A stretch of 64,000 bases of DNA, taken from Ceratothoa steindachneri (lineage: Eukaryota; Arthropoda; Malacostraca; Isopoda; Cymothoidae). Below the pieces are notes generated by a model. The model saw only the letters and a program-made list of their open reading frames with translations. It ran no database searches and had not been told where the DNA came from. The DNA is taken from the NCBI GenBank assembly GCA_963969495.1, contig OZ018328.1, positions 136,187,345 through 136,251,344 on the forward strand. The letters run 5' to 3'. The first letter of the stretch is position 1. Each line of letters opens with the position of its first letter. Both the position numbers and the translations under genes were made by a program. Shown here in pieces: positions 38,291-46,960 of the stretch.

Positions 38291-39263
38291 CTTGGGGAAG
38301 GGGTGGGGTCAGCATAAGCTCCATGAGAGTTGCGTATCATCCCGATCTCAAGCACACATAGTAATCTCCTCTTGAAGCCATTCTGGCTAAGTACCTTCGC
38401 CTAATTACATCCTTTTTCTTACACATATCTTAAAAACTTTCGCCAGCTTATTGAACTTTCTTCCTCTTTACCCTCTTAGTTCTTGTTCCCATTGGTATGT
38501 CTGTCCTCTTATGTCTGTTTCTGCCTCGTCATCGGTGCCTGTTCAACCAAGCCTTTTGATGATTGATGACGACATGTCGTTTCCCTGGTTACTCCTTTTC
38601 TTTCTTCCTTTTCGCCAATGAAAATTTAGGTCTTCGGTTTTCCTATTGGGGTCTTAGGAAACACCTGTGTCTCAATGGTTCTATAATTTATAGCAATATA
38701 CGTAACGAGCCTATGGAATAATAATGCCTAATAACCCCTTATAAATTAGGTATAATTATATGTAATTTTGAGCCGAATTATATGTTATTCATACCACACC
38801 CTTCAACGTATATACACAAATATAGATATGTGCATATATAGGCAATTCTGATATGCTTAGAACCCCTCCTTACGCACACATTAGCCTGCCAGCGAAATAT
38901 CCATATTTTAATTACGTCATCCCTATATGTCTACATATATCCGGTCATTCGCTCACACGTAGGCACGCATAGTCTTTCTGATTTGCACAGGTGCTCTCAA
39001 TTTACAGGTTTATGCGTGTGTATGAAGTTGTCTTCCCATAGTTGACAGAGGTGCACTTATATTTATGTATGTGAAAACCATTTATTTGGTCACGTGAATC
39101 GGAGAAGCTGTGTCCCACCCACCGTGTCCTTTCGCGATTGATCATCCTGTAAAATCGTGGTTGAGTGGCGCGTTTCCTACTTCATCTGATTCGATGGAGC
39201 TCGTTCGCATTGGAGCTACTCCGCGTTGGTCCCTTTAGTGCCCCTTTGTCTAAAAAACACATT
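38291..39263. other. No gene recognised
   Basis: Ordinary-looking AT-rich sequence with no long frames. It ends at the left copy of the target-site duplication of the intact I-clade element. Confidence 0.45.
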
Positions 39264-39275
39264 TTCTCATTTGTG
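39264..39275 (+). repeat. 12-bp target-site duplication, left copy
   Basis: TTCTCATTTGTG, identical to 46156-46167. Confidence 0.93.
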
Positions 39276-39805
39276 CCCCGTAAGGGGCGCGGCGATTTGC
39301 CATCCTGGCCGCCGTGCTGACGGGATCCAGCGCCCCGTCCGGCCCCAGCTTAGCCTCTCTTCCTTCCTTCAGATAGCCTGTATTCCTATCCTACCTCGTC
39401 GCTTTTCATACAACCTCTCCCACAACTTTCTCTGGTCAGCCTCTAATTTCACAGGGTAGAAGCTGACCTTCTTCTCAGCCAATCGTCCCGGATCGGGGCT
39501 GAGGGGGGAGGGGACAATGTCCCCGAACCCCTGAGCTCGGGTCTGGGGTGGTTGGCTTTTAACAACCTGCTTCATCCCCACCCATACCGTCCTCACATCC
39601 CTTTTCCTCTCGTCTTCAAAATCTATCCGTTTTACGCCGTGTTCAAGGTGGAGCCGCCATGCCGAAGGACTGCCAGGGCACCAGGCGGGAGGGGTGGTCC
39701 CAAATGGCGGCGCCTGGCTCTGCCGGGCCTGTAAGCACCTCTTGCAGTGCGGGCTACTGCAAGAGGTGGTGAGCGATTGCGCCCCGTAAAACAAAGAGGG
39801 TCACC
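39276..39805 (+). promoter_or_regulatory. 5' UTR / probable internal promoter region of the I-clade element
   Basis: 530 bp, GC-rich, opening with the inverted pair CCCC.TA.GGGG. The relative at 62995-63523 has a 529-bp 5' UTR, so its length is conserved. Elements of this type usually carry an internal Pol II promoter here; no specific motif was confirmed. Confidence 0.5.
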
Positions 39806-42241
39806 ATGCCCAATGATGAAAAAAAAAAACCATCTCCCCTTAATTCCCCCTATAACAACAACGGAGCCGCCCTCGTGCAGCTCCACAGAAAAGATGGAGG
39901 ACCCCCCCCTGTGCTTGCGCAGGGGACCCTCCATACCTCTTTAACCGGAGAGGAGGCTTACTCCTCTCCTACGCCTACGGGTGTAGGGGACTCCCCCTCA
40001 CCCCCTTCTCTGGAGGTGCTTTCGGGCACCTCCCTATCTCCAGCGGCAGTCCCTCCTATGCTTTCTAAGGGGACTGCCAAGAAAGCCAGCAGGCCACCCT
40101 TAGCCAGCCGCTCCACATCAAAGCGGCTCGGTAGGGCAAACCCCCTTAGGGGGGAGAGGGAAGCCAGGCCCCTTCGGTCGCTTCCCTCAAAAGACCTGCT
40201 GGCAAAAATATTAAACCTTGCCGGGGTCAAGGCCTGTGCCTCCCCACTAAAGACTTATGACGCTGCCAAGGGGACCTGCGATGTCCTGGGAGGGGATGGC
40301 CAATTGGAGGCCCCTCCTGTGATAGACATGGTCCTTGAGGAAAACCAGCCTCAGAAGGTAGGGCCTTCCATGGGGGGGAATCCGGGCTTGGCGCCAAGCA
40401 CCGAACCCGAATCCGCCCCTATGCAAGGTCCTCATCAAACGGCTGTGGATTCTCAGGCAGGACAAGGAGGGGAGGGATCTCCTCCGGATGAATCCCCTGC
40501 GCCCACCGGGACCTTCTCCATTTCAGAGAAGGACCTGGCTGAGGCCGGTCCATATGGCCTGGGGGCTTCTACCGGCGGGGGTGAAAAGCGGGTTCATTCC
40601 CCGCCCTCCTCTCCTAAAAAGAAGAAAAAGACAAGAAAGACGAAAAAGACTCGGGGCTCCTCTCCATCCGCGGGGGCTGCGGGGACGGATGGGTCTGCTG
40701 CCACTTTGGTAGGCGACCAAGCCAAGATCGGCACATCCGGCCCCTCTACCCCCTCGTGTGCGGAGCCCCTGACTAAGACCAAGAGTGCACAGGGCGGAGC
40801 CTCGATGACATCGGGGCCCCTCATTCAGAGGTTACCTGGCGTTTTCGAGCCCGCTGGCTTCAAACGCTTCCTCGTTATTCGCTCCACTGATGGCACCATG
40901 TTGTCCAAGGGCAACATGATCCATCAGAGGAGAGGATTAGCTAGTGCAATTGGTAGAGAGCCGAAGGTAACCCGTTTCTCGGACGGGAGCCTTCTGGCGA
41001 ATGCGGCGAATCCCGCCGAGGCGGCCAAGATAAGTGCTCTTCGGACACTTCATGGCACCCCGGTGAGTGTGACGCCGCACTCTACCATGAACTTTGTAAA
41101 AGGAGTAGTTTATGCGAGGGAACTCGTTGACTACTCCATAGAAGACATCACCCTAGAGCTGGCCGACCATGGGGCGGTCAAGGTCGAACGTGTGATGAGA
41201 AAACAGGGAGGGGCCTCGAGACCCACCCCTACACTCTTCGTCACGTTCGACTGTGACAAGCTCCCTGAGTCGGTGCGTGCCGGTTGGTACCGCTACCGCG
41301 TGAAGGCATTCGTGCCACTGCCGCGGCGGTGCTATTACTGTCACCGCTTCGGCCACACGAATCGATCATGTAGACGTGCAAAATCGGGGTCACCCGAAGT
41401 CTGTGTAAATTGCTCCAAGGTCGCACACGATAAGTCCAAATCGTGTGTGGCCAAGTGTGTCAATTGCGGAGAGCCGCACCCTGCTTCTTCGAAGCAATGT
41501 GGTGCATATCTCCTTGAGAAAGAAATCCTGGCCATTCAGGCCCAGGATCGACTCTCATTCCGCGAGGCTAAGGACTTGGTCCTGGCGCGCCCGGCTCTGC
41601 CTGGGACGTCATATGCCTCAATAGTTAGAAAAGCACCCTCTGCTCCTGGCCCATCCAGGCCAACGAGCACGGTTGTTTCCGCGCCCATTCGGAGCCCTTC
41701 TGCGGGCTCTACTACACCCGGGCGCTCCCCTGGTAGAGCTGGCGGCAAAAAGGGTTCACACCCAGCCCCGGCTAATACCAGGGCTCCCCCCTCTTCCCCC
41801 AGCGTGACCGTTTCCCGTAAGGCGAAACGGCCACGCGCCTCCACAGAGTCCTTAGACTCACAGGAGGCAACACCCCTGAAGATGGTCGCTAGGCCATCTT
41901 CCGGGGTTCCTAAAGCTGTTTCCCGAAAGGAGGACAGCAACAAAGGAGCTTCGGCCCCTTCGCCCACGCCCCAAGGTGGAGCGAGTGGCTCGGAGACGGT
42001 GGTTCCTCGAAAAGAGGGCCCCCCGCCTCCCAAGCCGCAACGCCCGCCTAAGGTTTCGAGGCGGAGGGAGGAAAAGACTCGCATGGCGAGCCCAACCTCC
42101 CCCAATAAGTCCTCGAAGGCGACAGCGCCTTCAGCGCTTTGTCCGGCCAACAGCGCCCGGGGTTCTGCCCCCGGGAAGCGTACGGCCATTCCCGTGAGGG
42201 TCTTCAATTCGAGGAGGGCCCCCGCGTCTCCTCCGAGCTAG
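39806..42241 (+). CDS. ORF1 (Gag-like) protein of the intact I-clade element
   Basis: 811 codons from an ATG with A at -3 (TCACCATGC) to TAG at 42239-42241. Expected to bind the element RNA as the structural part of the RNP. The first 350 residues are Pro/Ser/Gly-rich and probably disordered, with a Lys/Arg patch around residues 272-285. A folded region follows (about 345-505, from GVFEPAGFKRFLVI). Three zinc knuckles come next: C509-x2-C512-x4-H517-x4-C522, C533-x2-C536-x4-H541-x5-C547 and C551-x2-C554-x3-H558-x6-C565. A KEILAIQ...SFREAK helix typical of I-group ORF1 follows the knuckles. The tail (from about 620) is again basic and Pro/Ser-rich. It overlaps ORF2 by at least 100 nt. No defect seen. 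Confidence 0.92.
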   Translation: MPNDEKKKPSPLNSPYNNNGAALVQLHRKDGGPPPVLAQGTLHTSLTGEEAYSSPTPTGVGDSPSPPSLEVLSGTSLSPAAVPPMLSKGTAKKASRPPLASRSTSKRLGRANPLRGEREARPLRSLPSKDLLAKILNLAGVKACASPLKTYDAAKGTCDVLGGDGQLEAPPVIDMVLEENQPQKVGPSMGGNPGLAPSTEPESAPMQGPHQTAVDSQAGQGGEGSPPDESPAPTGTFSISEKDLAEAGPYGLGASTGGGEKRVHSPPSSPKKKKKTRKTKKTRGSSPSAGAAGTDGSAATLVGDQAKIGTSGPSTPSCAEPLTKTKSAQGGASMTSGPLIQRLPGVFEPAGFKRFLVIRSTDGTMLSKGNMIHQRRGLASAIGREPKVTRFSDGSLLANAANPAEAAKISALRTLHGTPVSVTPHSTMNFVKGVVYARELVDYSIEDITLELADHGAVKVERVMRKQGGASRPTPTLFVTFDCDKLPESVRAGWYRYRVKAFVPLPRRCYYCHRFGHTNRSCRRAKSGSPEVCVNCSKVAHDKSKSCVAKCVNCGEPHPASSKQCGAYLLEKEILAIQAQDRLSFREAKDLVLARPALPGTSYASIVRKAPSAPGPSRPTSTVVSAPIRSPSAGSTTPGRSPGRAGGKKGSHPAPANTRAPPSSPSVTVSRKAKRPRASTESLDSQEATPLKMVARPSSGVPKAVSRKEDSNKGASAPSPTPQGGASGSETVVPRKEGPPPPKPQRPPKVSRRREEKTRMASPTSPNKSSKATAPSALCPANSARGSAPGKRTAIPVRVFNSRRAPASPPS

Positions 42242-45200
42242 GCCTGGAGGGCATATTCCTTCAATGGAATTGCCGTGGACTCCGGGCCAACTGGGAGGAG
42301 CTGCGGAGGCTCGTCTCGTCCCGTTCCCCGTTAGCTATTTTTTTGCAGGATACCATGCTAGGCGCGTGCCCGCTGCCTGCCCTCCCGGGGTATAAGGGTC
42401 TTGCGACCCCACCACCGCGGGATGGCCGGGCTGGGGGATGCGCGGTTTACACCCGGCATGATGTCTCCGTTCTTCCTTTCTCTTTAGATACCTCCTTTCA
42501 GGCAGTGGCTGTGCAGCTGCACCTGGATAGGAGGTATACTATCATTTCTGCGTACATTCCACCGTCAGCTGACTTCGACGCGGGGGACTTCCGCCGCGTC
42601 GTGGCACGGTTGCCGAGGCCCTATCTCTTGCTTGGAGATCTGAACGGCAGGCATCCTCTCTGGGGAGATTACTCCATAAATCCCAGGGGACAAGTCCTTG
42701 CCGATCTGATCGAAGAGCTTGAGATGGGTGTCCTAAACGTGGATGAGTTTACGCATCACTGTCCGAGAACCGCTTCATTTTCTTGCCTTGACCTATCTTT
42801 GTGCTCTTCAGATGCACAGCCTGATTTTGATTGGGGGGTGGTCGATGACCTCCATGGTAGTGATCACTTTCCCATTCAAATATCATTTTCAGGGCAACTG
42901 CCGCCTGAGATACCACCTCGGTGGTGCTTGGCGCGGGCGCGGTGGCCTGCATTTCAGGAAATGACTGAATTCTCTATCTCAGTCGAGGAGTTTAGGTCGG
43001 TAGATGAGGCCGTTGAGTTCTTCTCCGGCAACCTCATCGCCGTAGGCCTGACTACTATTCCTAGGACGTCTGGCCGTTTTGCACGCCGACCACTCCCATG
43101 GTGGTCGGCCGAGTGTGAGACGGCCCTCAAACAGAAGCGTTATGCCTACATGCGCTATAAGCGCCGCCCGAACGATTTCACTGTCGCTGAATTTCGTCGG
43201 GCTAGGGCTAGGTTCCGGTATATTTCGAAGCACGCCCGCCGCTCTTCTTGGCGGGCATACGTGTCTTCACTTAACGGGAAGACCCCTTTAGCTGAGGTGT
43301 GGAAGCGAGTCAAAAGGATTCGGGGCAAGTTCTCGCAGGACCCCCCTCCCGTTCTCCAGGAGAATGGGACCGCAATCTCGGACCCCGCGTCCGTGGCGGA
43401 ATCCTTAGCGACCGCTTTTTCCGCATTCTCTAGCCGTGATGCTGCTCCGCCAGCATTCAATGCACGTCGTGATGTCGCGGAAGGCCGCCGGCTGGACTTT
43501 ACCTCCAGAGGCGGAGAACCCTTCAACGACAAGTTTACTGTGAGTGAGTTGCGTTCCGCTCTCGCTTCGTGCGCGGACACCGCCCATGGTCCGGACGATG
43601 TCCCGTACGCCATGCTTCGACACCTGGGTGAGCGAGGCATGGCCTTTCTGTTAGATTTGTTCAACAGGATCTGGGTGGAAGGTCTTCTCCCAGACTCCTG
43701 GCGAATCGCTACTGTGCTCGCCTTTCGCAAGCCGGGGAGAGATCACTCTACTCCGACCGGTTTCCGCCCAATCTCTCTAACCTCTTGCGTGTGCAAGTTG
43801 ATGGAGAAATTGGTAAATGTTAGATTAGCCTATTTCCTGGACAGCGGAGGCCATCTGTCTTCTGCACAGTGCGGCTTCCGTAAGTTCCACTCCACGTCGG
43901 ATGCTCTGCTCCGACTGGAAAGTGCCGTCTGCGAGGCTTTCCTTCGTAGACAGCACTACGCCACAGTGTTTTTTGATCTGGAGAAGGCCTATGATACCGC
44001 ATGGCGATACGGTATCATGGAGACTCTCCACACGATGGGGGCGAGGGGACGCCTCCCAATTTTTATATCTGAATTTTTGCGAGATCGTCGATTCCGCGTA
44101 CGGGTGGGGGGAGCCCTCTCCGGCCCAAAGGAGCAGGAAGAGGGTGTCCCGCAGGGAAGTGTCCTCAGTGTCACACTCTTTGCCCTGAGCATCAACGGCA
44201 TCACCTCGGTGCTGCCGGAAGATGTTCTCGCTACGCTCTACGTGGACGACCTTTCGATCTCTTTTGGCGCGGCCCAGATGCCAACTCTGGAGCGTCGACT
44301 CCAACAGGCATTGAACCGCGTCTCTCACTATGCCGAAGCGCACAGGTTTCGGTTTTCTTTGGCCAAGACTAAGGTGGTGCACTTCTGCCGCCATCCACGG
44401 CTTCACCCCGACCCAGATTTGTTTCTTAATGGGGTGCGCCTGGATGTGGTTGAGTCGCACCGTTTCCTTGGTCTTGTATTCGACCGACGCCTCACCTGGG
44501 AGGCTCATATTCGCAGCCTTAGGGTCTCTTGTACCCGCGCCATGGACATTCTCCGTTCCGTGACGTTCAGCGCTTGGGGCGCTGATAGGGCTACCGCCTT
44601 ACTTTTTTATCGATCCTTTGTTCGCTCGAAGCTCGACTACGGATGCGAGTTTTATGCATCCGCAGCCGAGCGTTTATTGCGGAAAGTGGATTCGATCCCC
44701 CCCCCCGGCCTTCGCCTTGCGACCGGTGCCTTCCGCACTTCCCCCATTGAGAGCCTGTTGGTCGATGCTGGGGAGATGCCACTCGCTCTGCGCCGCGTGC
44801 AGTGCATCACTCGCCTGTACGCGCGAGCCCGGCGCCTCCCTCAGTCGCCAACAGCTCTCACTGCATCCGCAGCTGATCTCGATGGTGCCTATGCCGCCGA
44901 GAGACGCCAGTCATACCCTAAGCCCTTTGGGTTTAGGGCCAGGAAACTCCTTCGAGAAGTAGATATAGCTCTCGGGCCGGTGGCGCCCCTGGTTCTGCCC
45001 AGGACGCCACCCTGGAGGGTACCACATTTGGCTATTTGTCGCCACGCCTCTGCTCCCAAAGCTTGTACTGCGCCGGGAGTATTGCGTTCGACCTTTTTGG
45101 AGCACACATCGTGTCACGCTGGTACCGTGCCAGTGTATACGGATGGCTCCAAGTCCCAAGAGGGGGTCGGCTTCCACGCCGTATCCCCTCTGTTTGAAGT

Positions 45201-45969
45201 CAGCGGGGCTCTACCAGGCGCTGCGTCTGTCTTCACGGCCGAGCTGGTGGCAATACACCACTCGGTACGGGAGATTACGCGACGTGCCCGGTTCGGAGAC
45301 CGGATTGTGATCTATAGCGACTCACAAAGCGCCCTGAGTGCTCTCGGGGCATTGGAATCTCCGCATCCCCTGGTTCGCGATATCCGTGACGCCACGGTTT
45401 TGGCGAGCCGGGCAGATGTCGAGATTATCTTCTGCTGGGTTCCTGGACATGTAGGAATTGCGGGGAATGAGCGCGCCGATGAGGGCGCCAAAGAGTCCGC
45501 GAGGACTCTGCGACCGGACCAGCGTTTCGCTCTTCCTCACACCGACTACATGGCAGGAATACGGGCAGCTCTTCGGACTGCTTGGCAAAGAAGATGGGAG
45601 ACGGTCGAAGGGAACTTAAAGTTGCGTGCCATTGCGCCGCGACTGTTCCCATGGACCTATCCCCCAATGCCGCGGCGGCTTCAGGTTGCTTTCTGTCGTC
45701 TCCGAATCGGACACACTCGTGTGACGCATCGCTATCTGATGGAGCGCTCGCCTGCGCCCTATTGCAACGACTGCGTCGTCCCCCAGACTGTTCGGCACAT
45801 TCTTGTCGAATGTCCCAGTCTGGGTGATCTTCGCGCACGACACCTGTCCCGGTACCGGGATGGGCGGGGTCGCTACCGCCTGTCCCTTGTTCTCGGGATG
45901 AGTGCGTGTACTTTGACTGGTGGACTTATTGACTTTTTGGGGGAGGCCGGCCTTCTCCCTTTTATTTAA
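42139..45969 (+). CDS. ORF2 polyprotein: endonuclease, reverse transcriptase, RNase H, CCHC
   Basis: An open frame of about 1,276 codons, stop TAA at 45967-45969 (numbered from codon 42139, a TTG). The APE endonuclease begins FLQWNCRGL (N44) and has GDLNGRH (D167, N169), D218 and SDH (D242, H243); at the usual QET it reads QDT. RT: FRPISL, FFDLEKAYD (D613), GVPQGSVLS and YVDD (D703, D704). RNase H: TDGS (D1002), AELVAI (E1035), SDSQSAL (D1061) and ERADEGAK (D1114), a full D-E-D-D set. The C-terminal knuckle is C1209-x2-C1212-x7-H1220-x4-C1225. The frame is -1 relative to ORF1 and there is no AUG before the endonuclease (the first Met is at residue 73), so translation probably needs frameshifting or non-AUG reinitiation. 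No broken motif seen. Confidence 0.93.
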   Translation: MSGQQRPGFCPREAYGHSREGLQFEEGPRVSSELGLEGIFLQWNCRGLRANWEELRRLVSSRSPLAIFLQDTMLGACPLPALPGYKGLATPPPRDGRAGGCAVYTRHDVSVLPFSLDTSFQAVAVQLHLDRRYTIISAYIPPSADFDAGDFRRVVARLPRPYLLLGDLNGRHPLWGDYSINPRGQVLADLIEELEMGVLNVDEFTHHCPRTASFSCLDLSLCSSDAQPDFDWGVVDDLHGSDHFPIQISFSGQLPPEIPPRWCLARARWPAFQEMTEFSISVEEFRSVDEAVEFFSGNLIAVGLTTIPRTSGRFARRPLPWWSAECETALKQKRYAYMRYKRRPNDFTVAEFRRARARFRYISKHARRSSWRAYVSSLNGKTPLAEVWKRVKRIRGKFSQDPPPVLQENGTAISDPASVAESLATAFSAFSSRDAAPPAFNARRDVAEGRRLDFTSRGGEPFNDKFTVSELRSALASCADTAHGPDDVPYAMLRHLGERGMAFLLDLFNRIWVEGLLPDSWRIATVLAFRKPGRDHSTPTGFRPISLTSCVCKLMEKLVNVRLAYFLDSGGHLSSAQCGFRKFHSTSDALLRLESAVCEAFLRRQHYATVFFDLEKAYDTAWRYGIMETLHTMGARGRLPIFISEFLRDRRFRVRVGGALSGPKEQEEGVPQGSVLSVTLFALSINGITSVLPEDVLATLYVDDLSISFGAAQMPTLERRLQQALNRVSHYAEAHRFRFSLAKTKVVHFCRHPRLHPDPDLFLNGVRLDVVESHRFLGLVFDRRLTWEAHIRSLRVSCTRAMDILRSVTFSAWGADRATALLFYRSFVRSKLDYGCEFYASAAERLLRKVDSIPPPGLRLATGAFRTSPIESLLVDAGEMPLALRRVQCITRLYARARRLPQSPTALTASAADLDGAYAAERRQSYPKPFGFRARKLLREVDIALGPVAPLVLPRTPPWRVPHLAICRHASAPKACTAPGVLRSTFLEHTSCHAGTVPVYTDGSKSQEGVGFHAVSPLFEVSGALPGAASVFTAELVAIHHSVREITRRARFGDRIVIYSDSQSALSALGALESPHPLVRDIRDATVLASRADVEIIFCWVPGHVGIAGNERADEGAKESARTLRPDQRFALPHTDYMAGIRAALRTAWQRRWETVEGNLKLRAIAPRLFPWTYPPMPRRLQVAFCRLRIGHTRVTHRYLMERSPAPYCNDCVVPQTVRHILVECPSLGDLRARHLSRYRDGRGRYRLSLVLGMSACTLTGGLIDFLGEAGLLPFI

Positions 45970-46155
45970 CGTGATTTAATTGTTGTTGTTGTTTTTGTAA
46001 TTGTTTTGTTATTGCTTTGTTATTGTTATTGTTATTCCTTTTTATTGTTTTCTGTTTAATTTTTTAAAGTAGCCTAAATTAGGCTGTTTGTTTACGGCAA
46101 CTTATGCCTTAGTCGGCAGTCGCCAGATAGCCCCTTAATTAAAAAAAAAAAAAAA
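45970..46155 (+). other. 3' UTR and poly(A) tail of the I-clade element
   Basis: A T-rich TTG/TTA repeat stretch, then a block containing AGTAGCCTAAATTAGGCTG (a short inverted repeat AGCCTA..TAGGCT) and GTCGCCAGATAGCCCCTTAA, ending in A15. The same terminal block recurs, diverged, at 60500-60590 (plus), at 55735-55815 (minus) and near 51900-51965 (minus). It is the diagnostic 3' end of the family. Confidence 0.85.
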
Positions 46156-46167
46156 TTCTCATTTGTG
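46156..46167 (+). repeat. 12-bp target-site duplication, right copy
   Basis: TTCTCATTTGTG, immediately after the poly(A) tail. Confidence 0.93.
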
Positions 46168-46599
46168 TGCGGTCTGCAACAAATCCTAACAGAGTTTAGG
46201 TTAGGGAAGGTTATCTCTTGTAAACCGCACATACAAGAATGTTTATTTGGCCCCCACACTAAAGGAGCAACGCCCGCCTTTGTTGTGAAACGGGAACAGG
46301 TGGTTTAAGAGAGTTGCGTTCCTTACCAGCTTCTAGCGCCCTATGCATTACCCCCTGTTGGCTACTCTGATTATGTTATCTTTCTCACATTTTCGCTTCT
46401 AATTTTACACCACTTTCTTCACCAAACTCTTTCAAGATCTGTCTTACTAAGATTGCCCCGTTGGTTTTCACCCAACCACAAAAAAAGATCAAAACTTATT
46501 GAACATTTTTTGCAGCACTTAAATGTGATAATAAATAAGGGTTGGGGAACCTAAGTATGCCAGCAAAGGTGCATGGTTAATTTCGTCAGATATGAAAAT
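46168..46599. other. No gene recognised
   Basis: Flank of the retrotransposon insertion. TTTAGGTTAGGG occurs near 46195. No coding signal. Confidence 0.4.
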
Positions 46600-46960
46600 T
46601 CACATAAAAATCAGAATGACAATCCCTGAGAGAGCCTGAACGTACCACGGGCCTGTCCACGATAGGGCTAAAAGGAGATGTAGGGAGAACGCGAGTACTG
46701 CCTTTTGCCACCACTCTGCGAGCAGGAGACTCTTCGTGACACAAAGGAGGGAGTTTCACATCAAGATAGTGTGGATATGAGAACCTTCCCGGCAGTTTCC
46801 GGGACGGAATTGCAGTGTGCTGTGTTCAGGTAGAGGGGAAGGGAGTATCACAACAGACAAAGCCGTGTTATGATTGGCTATGTATGTGGCGAAGTACTTG
46901 GCACAAACTGTCTGGGCATATGAGATGCACATAAAGATCAGAACTTCAATCGCTTCTATT
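46600..46960 (-). repeat. Dispersed repeat, member 3 (reverse orientation)
   Basis: On the minus strand CAGCCAATCATAACACGGCT-like and CTGATCTTTATGTGCATCTC segments match 34180-34490. The part at 46600-46640 matches 22925-22955. Confidence 0.45.

Larger units (their letters stand above)
39276..46155 (+). mobile_element. Complete I-clade-like non-LTR retrotransposon
   Basis: 6,880 bp from CCCCGTAAGGGG to an A15 tail, flanked by identical 12-bp direct repeats (39264-39275 and 46156-46167). Both ORFs are open throughout. The order (5' UTR, zinc-knuckle ORF1, ORF2 with endonuclease, RT, RNase H and a CCHC end, poly(A)) fits the I superfamily (I/Nimb-like); the exact clade is inference. The 5' start is supported by a second copy beginning with nearly the same bases at 62995. 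The copy looks recent and possibly active. Confidence 0.93.

Noticed and set aside
41536..42207. 223-codon minus-strand frame inside ORF1 of the intact element
   Set aside because: Antisense shadow of a GC-rich, Pro/Ser-coding region; no motif, while the plus strand has clear domains.
43825..44508. 227-codon minus-strand frame inside ORF2
   Set aside because: Antisense of the RT domain; the plus-strand RT motifs are complete.
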